Source of the DNA: Ramlibacter pinisoli
Lineage (GTDB): Bacteria > Pseudomonadota > Gammaproteobacteria > Burkholderiales > Burkholderiaceae_C
Assembly (NCBI RefSeq): GCF_009758015.1
Contig: NZ_WSEL01000003.1
Coordinates: 2,384,981-2,448,980, forward strand
DNA: 64,000 nucleotides
Direction: 5' to 3'
Part shown: piece after piece, positions 1-9,672 of the stretch
Layout of the letters: the number at the start of each line of letters is the position of its first letter
Numbering within the stretch: the stretch's first letter is position 1
The notes under the pieces: model-generated
What the model saw: the letters and a program-made list of their open reading frames with translations, nothing else
Database searches by the model: none
Told to the model about the DNA's origin: nothing
Program-made: the position numbers and the translations under genes

Positions 1-1008
1 TCCAACCGCCAGATCAACGAGACGGTGCTGCGCGGCTTCAGCGAGCAGCAGGTGTTCCGCATCGACCACTACCTGGGCAAGCCGTCGGTGCAGAACCTGT
101 TCGCGCTGCGCTTCGGAAACTCGCTGTTCGAGCCCCTCTGGCGGCGCGAGCACATCTCCAACATCCAGGTCACGATCGCCGAGGACCTGGGCGTCGAAAA
201 GCGCGGGGCCTTCTACGAAAGCACCGGCGCGCTGCGCGACATGGTGCAGAACCACGCCCTGCAGCTGGTGTGCGCGCTGGCCATGGAGCCGCCCATCAGC
301 GCCGACGCCGACGCCCTGCGCGACGAGAAGCTCAAGGTGCTGCGCTCGCTGCGCCCGTGGACGACCGAGGCGATCGGGCAGTTCGCCGTGCGCGGCCAGT
401 ACGGGCCCGGCACGGTGGGCGGCGAACCGGTGCCCGGCTACCGCAGCGAGCCCGGCGTGGGCGCGGAGAGCACCACCGAGACCTTCGTCGCGCTGCGCGC
501 GGTGATCGCCAACTGGCGCTGGGCCGGCGTGCCGTTCTACATCCGCACCGGCAAGCGGCTGGCGGCGCGCGACGCCCACATCGTGGTCAATTTCCGGCCG
601 GCGCCGCACGCCATCTTCCGCACCCCGCTGGGCGAGGCCAACCGGCTGGTCATCACCCTGCAGCCGCGCGACGGCCTGCAGCTGCACCTGCTGGCGCAGG
701 GCCAGGAGAACCGCCGCCAGGGCCAGTCGCTCACGCCGGTGCACCTGGACCTGGACTTCGACAAGCGCTTCGGCTCCGAGCGGGTCGGCGCCTACGAACG
801 GCTGCTGCTCGACGTCATCGACGGCCGGCTCAACCTGTTCGTGCGCAGCGACGAGCAGGAGGCGGCCTGGCGCTGGGTCGAGCCGCTGCTGGACGCCTGG
901 CAGGGCAACGACAACGGCCTGCGGCCCTACACGGCCGGCAGCTGGGGCCCCAGCGCCGCCTCGGCCATGATCGCGCGCGACGGCTTCTGCTGGAGCGAGG
1001 AATGCTAG
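1..1008 (+). CDS. zwf: Glucose-6-phosphate 1-dehydrogenase, 5' end cut off
   Basis: This is the 3' part of zwf, which oxidises glucose 6-phosphate to 6-phosphoglucono-lactone with reduction of NADP in the pentose phosphate and Entner-Doudoroff routes. The reading frame is open from base 1, giving 335 residues against roughly 490 for the family, so about the first 155 residues lie outside the window. The active-site block RIDHYLGK is near the start of the visible part (bases 58-81), followed by the conserved LRFGNSLFEPLW segment and the C-terminal EAWRWVEPLL-type region. It ends with TAG and converges on the ABC-transporter operon 25 bases away. Identification is firm; the start cannot be seen. 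Confidence 0.96.
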   Translation, partial: SNRQINETVLRGFSEQQVFRIDHYLGKPSVQNLFALRFGNSLFEPLWRREHISNIQVTIAEDLGVEKRGAFYESTGALRDMVQNHALQLVCALAMEPPISADADALRDEKLKVLRSLRPWTTEAIGQFAVRGQYGPGTVGGEPVPGYRSEPGVGAESTTETFVALRAVIANWRWAGVPFYIRTGKRLAARDAHIVVNFRPAPHAIFRTPLGEANRLVITLQPRDGLQLHLLAQGQENRRQGQSLTPVHLDLDFDKRFGSERVGAYERLLLDVIDGRLNLFVRSDEQEAAWRWVEPLLDAWQGNDNGLRPYTAGSWGPSAASAMIARDGFCWSEEC

Positions 1009-1033
1009 GCCGCGGCCGGCCCGCGCCGCCGCG

Positions 1034-2098
1034 CTAGATCCGGCCCTCTTGCACCGCGTGGCAGGCCACGCGGATGCCACCGATCGACAGCAGCGCCGGC
1101 CGCTCGGCGCGGCAGCGCTCGTTGGCATGCGGGCAGCGCGGGTTGAAGGCGCAACCGGGCGGCGGGTTGAGCGGATTGGGCACCTCGCCCTGCACCGGCG
1201 TGCGGGCCCGGCCGGTGTCGTGCATCTTCGGGATCGCGTCCAGCAGCATGCGCGTGTACGGATGGCGCGGGTTGCCGAACAGCTGGTGCTTGCCCGCCAC
1301 CTCGACCAGCCGCCCCAGGTACATGACGCCGACCCGGTCGCTGACGTGGCGCACCACCGCCAGGTTGTGCGAGATGAACAGGTACGTGAGGCCGTGCCGG
1401 CGCTGCAGGTCCTTCATGATGTTCAGGACCTGGGCCTGCACGCTGACGTCGAGCGCCGAGGTGGGCTCGTCGCAGACCAGGAAGTCCGGCTGCGTGGCCA
1501 GCGCGCGCGCGATGGAGATGCGCTGGCGCTGGCCGCCGGAGAACTGGTGCGGGTACTTGACCATGTCCAGCGGCGACAGCCCGACGCTCTGCAGCAGCTG
1601 GCCGACCCGCTCGTCCAGCTCGCCCTGCCCGGCCAGCAGGCCGTGCTCGCGCAGCGGCTCGGCCACGATGTCACGGACCTTCCAGCGCGGGTTGAGGCTG
1701 GCGTAGGGGTCCTGGAAGATCATCTGGATGCGCCGCCGCAAGTGCCGCCCCTGGCCGGTGCGGAAGGCCGCGTGCGCGTCCTGGCCGTCGAAGGTGAAGC
1801 CGCCGCGGGTGGGCTCGTACAGCCCGACCAGCAGCCGCGCCACCGTGCTCTTGCCGCAGCCGGACTCGCCCACCAGGGCCAGGGTCTGGCCGCGCTCGAT
1901 CTCGAAGCTGACGCCGTCGACGGCGTGCAGCAGCTGGCGCGGCTTGCGTTCCAGCACCCGGTTGAGCCAGGGGGCGGAGACGTCGAAGGTCTTGGCCAGG
2001 TCGTGCGCCTGCACCAGCGCCGAGGAGGCCGCGGACGCGGCCGGCGGCGTGCTGCCGGTGGCCGGCGCCGGCGCGGGCTGCACGAGCGCCGTGCTCAT
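1034..2098 (-). CDS. Peptide ABC transporter ATP-binding protein, DppF/OppF type
   Basis: This is a 354-residue cytoplasmic ATPase that would power import through the permeases of the same operon. Visible motifs are Walker [10 protein letters not shown], the Q-loop region [10 protein letters not shown], the signature SGGQRQR and Walker [12 protein letters not shown]. The C-terminal oligopeptide/dipeptide extension contains [10 protein letters not shown]. The start chosen is the ATG at 2098, giving a 4-base ATGA overlap with the upstream ATPase gene; the open frame continues upstream, but only as a shadow of that gene. An Ala/Pro-rich stretch of about 30 residues precedes the ABC domain. It is the last gene of the operon. 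The transported substrate cannot be read from the ATPase itself. Confidence 0.93.
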   Translation of the reverse strand: MSTALVQPAPAPATGSTPPAASAASSALVQAHDLAKTFDVSAPWLNRVLERKPRQLLHAVDGVSFEIERGQTLALVGESGCGKSTVARLLVGLYEPTRGGFTFDGQDAHAAFRTGQGRHLRRRIQMIFQDPYASLNPRWKVRDIVAEPLREHGLLAGQGELDERVGQLLQSVGLSPLDMVKYPHQFSGGQRQRISIARALATQPDFLVCDEPTSALDVSVQAQVLNIMKDLQRRHGLTYLFISHNLAVVRHVSDRVGVMYLGRLVEVAGKHQLFGNPRHPYTRMLLDAIPKMHDTGRARTPVQGEVPNPLNPPPGCAFNPRCPHANERCRAERPALLSIGGIRVACHAVQEGRI

Positions 2099-3072
2099 GC
2101 AGCCACCCCCGCGTGGGCATCGTGCAGCCAGCAGGCGGCGCGCGTCGCGCCGGCCGCCAGCAGCTCGGGCCGCTCGCGCGTGCAGCGCTCGAAGGCGCGC
2201 GGGCAGCGCGGGTTGTAGGGACAGCCGGGCGGGATGGCGTTGAGCCGCGGCATGGCGCCATCGATCTGGTTCAGGCGCTCGCGCTCGCTGTCCATGTCGG
2301 GGATGGAGGCCATCAGCCCCATGGTGTAGGGATGGGCCGGCTGGTGGATGACCTCGTGCACCGGCCCGATCTCGGCGATGCGGCCGGCGTACATGACGGC
2401 GACGCGGTCGCAGGTCTCGGCGATGACACCCATGTCGTGCGTGATGAGCATCACCGCCGCCCCCCGGTCGCGGCAGATGCGCTTGAGCAGCTGGATGATC
2501 TGCGCCTGGATGGAGACGTCGAGCGCGGTGGTGGGCTCGTCGGCGACGATGAGTTTCGGCTCGGCCGCCAGCGCCAGGGCGATCACCACCCGCTGGCGCA
2601 TGCCGCCGGAGAACTGGTGCGGGAAGTGGTCGATGCGCTCGGCCGCGGCCGGGATGCCGGTGTCGTCGAGCAGCCCGATGGCGCGCCGCCGCGCCTCGGC
2701 GCCGTCGACCGGCAGGTGGGCCTGGATGGTCTCGACCAGCTGGCGGCCGATGGTGTACAGCGGGTTCAGCGAGGTCAGCGGGTCCTGGAAGATGGCGCCG
2801 ATCTTGCGGCCGCGGATGTGCCGCATCTGCTCGTGGCGCAGGTTGTCGATGCGCTGGCCGTCCAGCAGGATGCGGCCCGAGGCCACCCGCCCGGGCGGCT
2901 CGAGCAGGCCGATGATGGAGGCGCCGGTCAGGCTCTTGCCGGCCCCGGACTCGCCCACCACGCCCAGGATCTCGCCCGGTGCGATGGAAAACGAGATGTC
3001 GTCCAGCGCGCGCAGCGTGCCGCGGCGGCCGGGAAATTCGACGACGAGGTTCTGGACGTCCAGCAGCGACAT
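2095..3072 (-). CDS. Peptide ABC transporter ATP-binding protein, DppD/OppD type
   Basis: This is a 325-residue ATPase, expected to pair with the downstream DppF-like subunit as a heterodimer at the inner face of the membrane. It shows Walker A GESGAGKS, signature SGGMRQR, Walker [13 protein letters not shown], the H-loop in LITHDMGV, and the C-terminal family extension with [10 protein letters not shown]. The ATG at 3072 shares one base with the stop of the upstream permease (TGATG) and its own stop overlaps the next start (ATGA), so the three genes are probably translationally coupled. Length and domain order are normal for the family. Confidence 0.94.
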   Translation of the reverse strand: MSLLDVQNLVVEFPGRRGTLRALDDISFSIAPGEILGVVGESGAGKSLTGASIIGLLEPPGRVASGRILLDGQRIDNLRHEQMRHIRGRKIGAIFQDPLTSLNPLYTIGRQLVETIQAHLPVDGAEARRRAIGLLDDTGIPAAAERIDHFPHQFSGGMRQRVVIALALAAEPKLIVADEPTTALDVSIQAQIIQLLKRICRDRGAAVMLITHDMGVIAETCDRVAVMYAGRIAEIGPVHEVIHQPAHPYTMGLMASIPDMDSERERLNQIDGAMPRLNAIPPGCPYNPRCPRAFERCTRERPELLAAGATRAACWLHDAHAGVAA

Positions 3073-3983
3073 CAGCGCAGCCTCGGGTTGAGCGCGTCGC
3101 GCAGCCAGTCACCCAGCAGGTTCACCGACAGCGCGATCAGGATGAGCATGAGGCCGGGGAAGATGGTGATCCACCACTCGCCGGAGAACAGGTAGTCGTT
3201 GCCGACGCGGATCAGCGTGCCCAGCGACGGCGAGGTGGGCGGCACCCCCACCCCCAGGAACGACAGCGTGGCCTCGGTGATGATGGCCGTGGCCACGTGG
3301 ATGGTGGCCAGCACCAGCACCGGGCCGGTGACGTTGGGCAGCACGTGGCGCAGCATGATGTGGATCGGCGCCACGCCGGTGACGCGGGCGGCCTGCACGT
3401 ATTCTTTGTTGCGCTCGACCATGGTGGAGCCGCGCACCGTCCGTGCGTACTGCACCCAGCCGGTCAGCGTGATGGCGATGATCAGCACGCCGAACGCCAC
3501 GGAGGTGTGGGCGTTCGGGAACAGGGCGCGGCCGACGCCGGCGATCAGCAGCGCGACCAGGATGGCGGGAAAGCTGAGCATCACGTCGCACAGCCGCATC
3601 AGGACGCTGTCGATCCAGCCGCCCTTGAAGCCGGCCAGCAGCCCGAGCGCGACGCCGATGACGGTGGACAGCAGCACCGAGGCCAGGCCCACGATCAGCG
3701 AGATGCGGGCCCCGAACATCAGCACCGACAGGATGTCGCGGCCCTGGTCGTCGGTGCCCAGCAGGTACTTGGTGCTGCCCTCCGGGGCCCAGGCCGGCGG
3801 CAGGCGGGCGTCGGACAGCACCAGCGTGGTGAGGTCGAACGGGTTGTGCGGCGCCACGAAATCGGCGAAAACGGCGCAGAAGGCGCAGACGAAGGCGATC
3901 GCCGCCGCCACCATCGCCATGGGCGAGGTGCGGAAGCTGTAGCCGATGTCGCTGTCGAACCAGCGGGCGAGGGTCTGTCGCAT
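3072..3983 (-). CDS. Peptide ABC transporter permease, DppC type
   Basis: This is a 303-residue inner-membrane permease. An N-terminal cytoplasmic stretch is followed by a first membrane segment (about residues 22-42), a periplasmic loop containing [13 protein letters not shown], and the five-helix transport domain. The EAA-type coupling loop that contacts the ATPases is seen in [20 protein letters not shown], and the protein ends with the [16 protein letters not shown] tail typical of DppC. It should dimerise with the DppB-type permease encoded at 6877-7857, although two genes separate them. It overlaps the next ATPase gene by one base. Fifty-nine bases separate it from the upstream receptor gene. 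Confidence 0.93.
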   Translation of the reverse strand: MRQTLARWFDSDIGYSFRTSPMAMVAAAIAFVCAFCAVFADFVAPHNPFDLTTLVLSDARLPPAWAPEGSTKYLLGTDDQGRDILSVLMFGARISLIVGLASVLLSTVIGVALGLLAGFKGGWIDSVLMRLCDVMLSFPAILVALLIAGVGRALFPNAHTSVAFGVLIIAITLTGWVQYARTVRGSTMVERNKEYVQAARVTGVAPIHIMLRHVLPNVTGPVLVLATIHVATAIITEATLSFLGVGVPPTSPSLGTLIRVGNDYLFSGEWWITIFPGLMLILIALSVNLLGDWLRDALNPRLR

Positions 3984-4042
3984 GGGGGTGGGGCGCCACG
4001 CCGCGGTCCCTGCTCGGGGCCGCAGCGTGTCGCGTCAGCCGG

Positions 4043-5617
4043 TCACTTCTTGATGGAGATCCACTTGAAGGGCATGTAGTTGTCGGCCCGCTGGGTGAGG
4101 GTCACCTTGCGCGACGTGCCCCAGGCCAGCGCCTGCTGGTGCAGCGGCAGGTGGCCGATGTCGGCCGTGTGCAGCTCGAAGGCCTCCTTGATCATGGCCG
4201 AGCGCTTGGGCTGGTTGACCTCGGACTGGATGGTGCGGATCAGCTGGTCGACCTTGGGATTGCAGTAGGCGCCCAGGTTGAACTGGCCGGCGCCCTTGTC
4301 GTCCGGGCAGGCCATCAGCGCATTCAGGGCGTCATGCGCGTCGTAGGTGCTGGGCGTCCAGCCGAGCAGGTAGAAGCTGGTGTCGCGGCGCAGGATCTTG
4401 GGGAAGTAGGTGCCCTTGGTCTCGGCGGCCAGGTTGATCTTGACGCCGATGCGCGCCAGGTTGGCGGCGACGGTCTGGCAGATCCGCGCGTCGTTGACGT
4501 AGCGGTCGTTCGGGCAGTTCATCGTGACCTCGAAGCCGCTCGGGTAGCCGGCCTCGGCCAGCAGCTTCTTGGCGCCGTCGGCGTCGAAGGGCAGGCGCTT
4601 GTTCAGCTCGGGTACGAAACCGTTGACGCCCGGGCCGACCATGAGGGCGGTGGGCTTGGCGGCGCCGCGCATCACCGTCTTCTGGATGCCGTCGACGTCG
4701 ATGGCCTGGTAGAAGGCCTGGCGCACGCGCTTGTCCTTGAACGGGTTCTTGCCCTTGACGCTGGAATACAGCAGTTCGTCGCGCTTCTGGTCCATGCCCA
4801 GGAAGATGGTGCGCAGCTCGGGGCCCTGCAGCACCTGCGCCGCCGGCGAGGCGTTGATGCGCTCGATGTCCTGCACCGGCACCGGCTCCATCACGTCGAT
4901 CTCGCCGGACAGCAGCGCGGCCACGCGGGTGGCGTCGTTGCCGATCGGCGTGTAGATCACCTCCTGGGCATTGCCGTCGATGGTGCCCCAGTAGTTGCCG
5001 TTGCGCACGAAGGTCGTGCGCACGTTGGGCTGGCGCTCGCGCAGGCGGAACGGGCCGGTGCCGTTGGCGCGGAACGAGGCGGCGTTCTCGATGCCCTTGC
5101 GGCGGTCGACCGGGCGCGTGGCCTGGTTGGTCTCGCACCACTTCTTGCTCAGGATGTAGGTGGTGGTGAGCTGGTTGGGCAGGATGGGGAACGGCGCCTT
5201 GGTCTCGATGTCGACCGTGAGGTCGTTGACCTTGCGAACTTCCTTGATGTCGTTGACGTTGCTCTTGAGGTCGGAGCCTTCGCCGGCGACGCGCTGGAAC
5301 GAGAAGATGACGTCGTCGGCCGTGAACGGCGTGCCGTCGTGGAACTGGACGCCCTTGCGCAGCTCGAAGCGCCACACGGTGGGCGAGGTCTGCTTCCAGG
5401 ACGTGGCCAGCGCCGGCGCCAGGCTCAGGTCCTTGGCACGGCCGACCAGCGGCTCGTAGACGTTGCCGGTGACCGACAGCTGGAGCGACTCGTTGAGCGA
5501 GTGCGGGTCCATCGACAATGCGTCGCCCTGGTTGGCGACGCGCACGGTCTGCGCCGAGGCGCCCGTGGCCAGCGCCAGCAGCAGCGCGGTGGACAGCAGG
5601 GAGGTCTTCATCTTCAT
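4043..5617 (-). CDS. Periplasmic substrate-binding protein of peptide ABC transporter (family 5), copy 1
   Basis: This is a 524-residue solute receptor of the DppA/OppA family (SBP_bac_5). A Sec signal peptide covers about residues 1-22 and ends GASA before QTVRVANQGD. The mature part has the family signature region around PALATSWKQTSPTVWRFEL and the typical KGVQFHDGTPFTADDV segment. It sits between the amidohydrolase and the DppC gene. A second, clearly related receptor is encoded at 7982-9562 in the same operon; both share blocks such as KKLLAEAGYP and SSVKGKNP, so one probably arose by duplication, with room for different substrate preferences. Bound ligand is unknown: peptides, N-acyl amino acids or opines are all possible for the family. 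Confidence 0.92.
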   Translation of the reverse strand: MKMKTSLLSTALLLALATGASAQTVRVANQGDALSMDPHSLNESLQLSVTGNVYEPLVGRAKDLSLAPALATSWKQTSPTVWRFELRKGVQFHDGTPFTADDVIFSFQRVAGEGSDLKSNVNDIKEVRKVNDLTVDIETKAPFPILPNQLTTTYILSKKWCETNQATRPVDRRKGIENAASFRANGTGPFRLRERQPNVRTTFVRNGNYWGTIDGNAQEVIYTPIGNDATRVAALLSGEIDVMEPVPVQDIERINASPAAQVLQGPELRTIFLGMDQKRDELLYSSVKGKNPFKDKRVRQAFYQAIDVDGIQKTVMRGAAKPTALMVGPGVNGFVPELNKRLPFDADGAKKLLAEAGYPSGFEVTMNCPNDRYVNDARICQTVAANLARIGVKINLAAETKGTYFPKILRRDTSFYLLGWTPSTYDAHDALNALMACPDDKGAGQFNLGAYCNPKVDQLIRTIQSEVNQPKRSAMIKEAFELHTADIGHLPLHQQALAWGTSRKVTLTQRADNYMPFKWISIKK

Positions 5618-5650
5618 TGTCAGCTCCTTCGGAACGGGTGAGCGGCGGGA

Positions 5651-6877
5651 TCAGGCCGGATGCATCGGCAGGGATTGTTCGACCAGCCCGGCATGCAGTG
5701 CCGAGCCCAGGGGCAGGATGTCGTCGTTGAAGTCGTAGCGCGCGTTGTGCAGCATGCAGCTGCCCTCGCCGCCCTGCCCGATGCGCAGGTAGGCGCCCGG
5801 CTTGACCTGCAGCATGAACGAGAAGTCCTCGGCGCCCATGCTGGGCTCGAGGTCGCGCACCACGTGGTCGGCGCCGACCAGCGATTCGGCCACGTGGGCG
5901 GCGAACAGGGCCTCGCGCGCGCTGTTGGTGGTGGCCGGGTACACGCGCTCGTACTTGACCGAGGCGGTGGCGCCGAACCCCAGCGCGATCGCGCTGCACA
6001 GCTCGGTGAGGCGGCGCTCGACCAGCTCCTGCACCTCGGAGGTGAAGGTGCGCACCGTGCCCACCAGCAGGGCCTTGCCGGGGATGACGCTCATCGCGTG
6101 CACGTCGCCGGCCTGCAAGGCGCACAGGCTGATGACCGCGCCGTCGACGGGGCGGACGTTGCGCGAGACGATGCTCTGCACGCCGGTGATGATGTGGCCG
6201 GCGACCAGCACCGGGTCGACCGCCAGGTAGGCGTGGGCGCCGTGGCCGCCCTTGCCGGTGATCTCGATCGTGATCTTGTCGGCGGCCGCCATCATCGGGC
6301 CGGGGTTCAGGCCGATGGTGCCGGGCCGCAGCCCGGGCCAGTTGTGCATGCCGTACACCGCCTCGACCGGGAAGCGGTCGAACAGGCCGTCCTCGATCAT
6401 GGCGCGCGCGCCGGCGAAGCCTTCCTCGCCGGGCTGGAAGATCACGACAGCGGTGCCGTCGAAGTTGCGCGTCTCGGCCAGGTAGCGCGCCGCCCCCACC
6501 AGCATGGCGGTGTGGCCGTCGTGGCCGCAGCCGTGCATCATGCCGGCGCGGGTGGAGCGCCAGGCGAACTCGTTGCTCTCGGCCATGGTCAGCGCGTCCA
6601 TGTCGGCGCGCAGGCCGACCATGCGGCCGCTGCCGTTGCGGCGGCCGTGGATGACGCCCACCAGCCCGGTCTTGCCGATGCCGGTGTGGACCTCGTCGAC
6701 GCCGCAGACCTTCAGCGCCTCGCGCACCCGCGCCGCCGTGTACACCTCCTCGAATCCCAGCTCGGGGTGGGCATGCAGGTCGCGGCGGAACGCCGTGAGT
6801 TCGGGGTGGAACTGCGCGATGCGCGCGAATGCCCGGCCGTTGGCCCGGAAGCGCAGGTTGGGAACGGTGCCGAGCAT
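5651..6877 (-). CDS. M20-family amidohydrolase (hippurate hydrolase/aminoacylase-like)
   Basis: This is a 408-residue cytoplasmic metallo-hydrolase of the M20D group, which cleaves N-acyl or aminoacyl amide bonds. Metal-binding and catalytic blocks are visible: LHAHPELGFEE near residue 34, HGCGHDGHTAML, QPGEEGFAGARAM, GMHNWPGL and MGAEDFSFML near the C-terminus. There is no signal peptide. The ATG at 6877 shares a base with the stop of the permease (TGATG), which fixes the start and points to coupled translation. Its place between permease and receptor genes suggests that it hydrolyses the imported substrate, for example an N-acyl amino acid or aromatic amide. That role is inference from context. 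Confidence 0.9.
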   Translation of the reverse strand: MLGTVPNLRFRANGRAFARIAQFHPELTAFRRDLHAHPELGFEEVYTAARVREALKVCGVDEVHTGIGKTGLVGVIHGRRNGSGRMVGLRADMDALTMAESNEFAWRSTRAGMMHGCGHDGHTAMLVGAARYLAETRNFDGTAVVIFQPGEEGFAGARAMIEDGLFDRFPVEAVYGMHNWPGLRPGTIGLNPGPMMAAADKITIEITGKGGHGAHAYLAVDPVLVAGHIITGVQSIVSRNVRPVDGAVISLCALQAGDVHAMSVIPGKALLVGTVRTFTSEVQELVERRLTELCSAIALGFGATASVKYERVYPATTNSAREALFAAHVAESLVGADHVVRDLEPSMGAEDFSFMLQVKPGAYLRIGQGGEGSCMLHNARYDFNDDILPLGSALHAGLVEQSLPMHPA

Positions 6878-7857
6878 CAGTGCCCCCGGCCGCCGCCCAC
6901 GCGCAGGCGCGGATCGACGGCGAAATACAGCAGGTCGACCACCAGGTTGATGACGACGAAGATCAGCGCGATCAGGCACAGGTACGCCGCCATGACAGGG
7001 ATGTCGGCGAAGGTGACGGCCTGGATGAACAGCAGCCCCATGCCGGGCCACTGGAACACCGTCTCGGTGATGATGGCGAAGGCGATCAGGCCGCCCAGCT
7101 GCAGGCCGGTGATGGTCATGACCGGCACCAGCGTGTTCTTCAGCGCGTGGCCGAAGTGGATGGCGCGGTCGGACAGGCCGCGGGCGCGCGCGAACTTCAC
7201 GTAGTCGGTGCGCAGCACCTCCAGCATCTCGGCCCGCACCAGCCGCATGATGAGGGTGAGCTGGAAGATCGCCAGCGTGATGGCCGGCAGCGTGATGTGG
7301 TGCCAGCCCTTGGCCTTGAGCAGGCCCGTGGTCCACCAGCCCAGCTGCACGGTCTCGCCGCGGCCGAAGCTGGGGAACCAGCCCAGGTGCACGGCGAACA
7401 CCAGGATCAGCAGGATGCCGATCAGGAAGGTGGGCAGCGACACCCCGAGCAGCGACAGCGTCATGAACACCTGGCTCATGACCGTGCCGCGCCGCAGCGC
7501 CGCGTACACCCCCATCGGGATGCCGATCGCCAGCGCGAGGAAGGCGGCCACGAACGCGAGCTCCAGGGTGGCCGGGAAGCGTTCGGCGATGAGGCGCGAC
7601 ACCTTGGCGCCCTGGCGCAGGCTGAGGCCGAACTCGCCCTGCACCGCGTTGACCAGGAAGTGCCAGAACTGCACGAAGAACGGCTGGTCGAGGCCGAGGT
7701 CGGAGCGCAGCTGGCGGATGTCCTCCGGCTTGGCATCCTGGCCGAGCAGGAACACCACCGGATCCCCGACGTACTGGAACAGCAGGAACGCGATGAAGGC
7801 CACGGCGACCATGACGACCACGGCCTGCAGCAGGCGGCGAAGAATGAAGGCGAACAT
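6877..7857 (-). CDS. Peptide ABC transporter permease, DppB type
   Basis: This is a 326-residue inner-membrane permease that starts directly with a membrane helix (FILRRLLQAVVVMVAVAFIAF), as DppB/OppB proteins do. The EAA-like coupling loop reads FARARGLSDRAIHFGHALKN, and the end has the family pattern FVVINLVVDLLYFAVDPRLR. Its partner is the DppC-type permease at 3072-3983. One base overlaps with the amidohydrolase gene. Upstream, 124 bases containing a stable hairpin separate it from the first receptor gene. Length and topology are normal. Confidence 0.94.
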   Translation of the reverse strand: MFAFILRRLLQAVVVMVAVAFIAFLLFQYVGDPVVFLLGQDAKPEDIRQLRSDLGLDQPFFVQFWHFLVNAVQGEFGLSLRQGAKVSRLIAERFPATLELAFVAAFLALAIGIPMGVYAALRRGTVMSQVFMTLSLLGVSLPTFLIGILLILVFAVHLGWFPSFGRGETVQLGWWTTGLLKAKGWHHITLPAITLAIFQLTLIMRLVRAEMLEVLRTDYVKFARARGLSDRAIHFGHALKNTLVPVMTITGLQLGGLIAFAIITETVFQWPGMGLLFIQAVTFADIPVMAAYLCLIALIFVVINLVVDLLYFAVDPRLRVGGGRGH

Positions 7858-7929
7858 CGGACCGGCGGAATGCGGGTGGCGATGCTAGCAGAGCAAGCAA
7901 CGGGCCAGCCCCGGTAGAAACGCGCGTCT

Positions 7930-7960
7930 GCGTCCCCGGCGCGACCGCGCGAAGGGACGC
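7930..7960 (-). other. Stem-loop between receptor gene and dppB-type gene
   Basis: A perfect 7-bp outer stem (GCGTCCC pairing with GGGACGC) encloses a GC-rich inner part that can also pair. It lies in the 124-base gap after the first receptor gene. No T-run follows on the minus strand, so it is not an intrinsic terminator. Such intercistronic hairpins can protect the 3' end of the upstream message and so raise receptor level over permease; this role is inference. Confidence 0.4.
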
Positions 7961-7981
7961 TCGCGACCGGGTTTCGTGACG

Positions 7982-9562
7982 TCAGTTCACCTTGATGAGG
8001 CGCCAGTCGAGCCGGTTGTCGGCGCGATGTGTGGCATCGATGGTCTTCTTCATCGCCCAGGGAATGATCTGGTTGTGCAGCGGGATGTGCGACACCGTGT
8101 CGTTGCTCAGCTGCAGGCCTTCGGTGAGCAGGCGGTTGCGCACCGGCAGGTCGGTCTCGACCTTGATGCGGTCGACGACGTAGTCCATCCGCTGGTTGCT
8201 GTACCGGCCGACGTTGTAGTTGCCGTCGCCGCCCTGGCCCACCGTGCGCGTGAGCGACTGCAGGCTGTACAGCGAATCGAAGGTCGGCACGCCCCAGCCG
8301 AGCATGTAGATGCTGGCCTCGTAGCGCTGGATCATCGGGAAATAGGTCACCAGCGGCAGGGTGCGCAGCTTGGCGCGCACGCCGATGCGCGACCACATGG
8401 CCGTGACCGCCTGGCAGATCTCCTCGTCGTTGATGTAGCGGTTGTTCGGGCAGGCGAAGTCGACCTCGAAGCCCTGCGGGTAACCGGCCTCGGCCAGCAG
8501 CTTCTTGGCGCCGTCGGGGTCGTAGGGCAGGCGCTTGTGCACGGCCTCGGTCCAGCCGGCCACCTGCGGCGCGACGATGGTGCCGGTGGGCTGCGACAGG
8601 CCGCGCATGGTGACGCGGTGCAGGCTGTCGCTGTCGATGGACTGGTACAGCGCCTTGCGCACCCGCAGGTCCTTCAACGGGTTCTTGCCCTTGACGCTGG
8701 AGCCCGGCAGCTCGTCGCGCGACTGGTCCATGCCGAAGAAGATGGTGCGGTTCTCGACGCCGTCGATCACCTTGAGCGCCTGGCTGGAGCGCAGGCGCGC
8801 CAGGTCCTGCGGGCTCGGGTCGAGGATGAAATCGACCTCCCCGGACAGCAGCGCCGCCACCCGGGTGGCCTCCGACTTGATCGGCGTGTACACGATCTCG
8901 GTGACGTTGCTGTCGGTGCGGCCCCAGTAGTTCGGGTTCTTCACCAGCACCAGGCGCTGGTCGGGCTGCCACTCCTTGACGGTGAACTGGCCGGTGCCCA
9001 AGGCATTGCGGTGGGCGAAGGTCTCATCCTTGGTGCGGATGTCCTTGGGGTCGACCGAGCGGTTCTTCTCCGCCCAGGCCTTGCTCATGATGCGCAGCTC
9101 GGTCAGCTGGTTCAGCAGCACCGGGTTGGGCCCCTTCATCAGGAAGTCGACCGTGTCGTCGCTGACCTTCACCACCCGGTCGATGCCCTGCGTATAGACC
9201 TGGTAGTTGGAGGACTTGGACATCGCACGCGTGATGGAGAACACCACGTCGTCCGCCGTCAGGGGCGAGCCGTCGCTGAACTTCACGCCCGGGCGCAGCG
9301 TGAACCGGACCTGGGTCGGCGTGATCTCGCGCCAGCTGGTGGCCAGTTGCGGCTCCGGCTTGAAGGTCTGGCTGTTGTAGTAGACCAGCGAGTCGTAGAT
9401 GGCGGCGTGGACTCCGTTGCCGAGCGCGTTGTTCTGCGAGTGGATGTCGAGCGTCGGGATGTCGCTCGCGCTGGACCAGCGGAACGTCTTGGCGTGCAGC
9501 GCCGGAGCGCCGGCCAGCGCCGCGATCGCGGCGGCGCACACGAGTGCGGATTTCATCCCCAT
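7982..9562 (-). CDS. Periplasmic substrate-binding protein of peptide ABC transporter (family 5), copy 2
   Basis: This is a 526-residue receptor of the DppA/OppA type and the first transport gene of the operon. The signal peptide spans about residues 1-25 (GMKSALVCAAAIAALAGAP, then ALHA before KTFRWSSASD). The family blocks PQLATSWREITPTQVRFTL and PGVKFSDGSPLTADDV are present. The start was set at the ATG at 9562, three bases after an AGGTG ribosome site; an ATG six bases further in (9556) has a more usual spacing and is equally possible. It resembles the receptor at 4043-5617 along its whole length. The 124-base gap to the permease gene holds a hairpin. Confidence 0.91.
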   Translation of the reverse strand: MGMKSALVCAAAIAALAGAPALHAKTFRWSSASDIPTLDIHSQNNALGNGVHAAIYDSLVYYNSQTFKPEPQLATSWREITPTQVRFTLRPGVKFSDGSPLTADDVVFSITRAMSKSSNYQVYTQGIDRVVKVSDDTVDFLMKGPNPVLLNQLTELRIMSKAWAEKNRSVDPKDIRTKDETFAHRNALGTGQFTVKEWQPDQRLVLVKNPNYWGRTDSNVTEIVYTPIKSEATRVAALLSGEVDFILDPSPQDLARLRSSQALKVIDGVENRTIFFGMDQSRDELPGSSVKGKNPLKDLRVRKALYQSIDSDSLHRVTMRGLSQPTGTIVAPQVAGWTEAVHKRLPYDPDGAKKLLAEAGYPQGFEVDFACPNNRYINDEEICQAVTAMWSRIGVRAKLRTLPLVTYFPMIQRYEASIYMLGWGVPTFDSLYSLQSLTRTVGQGGDGNYNVGRYSNQRMDYVVDRIKVETDLPVRNRLLTEGLQLSNDTVSHIPLHNQIIPWAMKKTIDATHRADNRLDWRLIKVN

Positions 9563-9643
9563 GATCACCTCGTCTTGTCGTGGAAGGGCGGCGGCCCCCA
9601 GGCCGCCGGGAACGACTCTGCGGTGCGGGATGGTCGGCGTCAA

Positions 9644-9660
9644 ACCGGGATTTCCCCGGT
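9644..9660 (-). terminator. Weak terminator-like hairpin after DUF3047 gene
   Basis: On the minus strand a 6-bp stem ACCGGG/CCCGGT with a GAAAT loop is followed by only two to three T residues. It lies between the DUF3047 gene and the receptor gene, both on the minus strand, so it may be a partial terminator or an mRNA end stabiliser. Support is weak. Confidence 0.3.
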
Positions 9661-9672
9661 CCGGCGTCGCGA

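Noticed and set aside
1034..3112. A 692-codon frame suggesting fused ATPases
   Set aside because: The first half is a shadow of the DppD gene. The DppF ATPase starts at 2098 with an ATGA overlap.
4043..9562. Second complete transport operon because of two receptors
   Set aside because: There is only one DppB, one DppC and one ATPase pair, so it is one system with two receptors.
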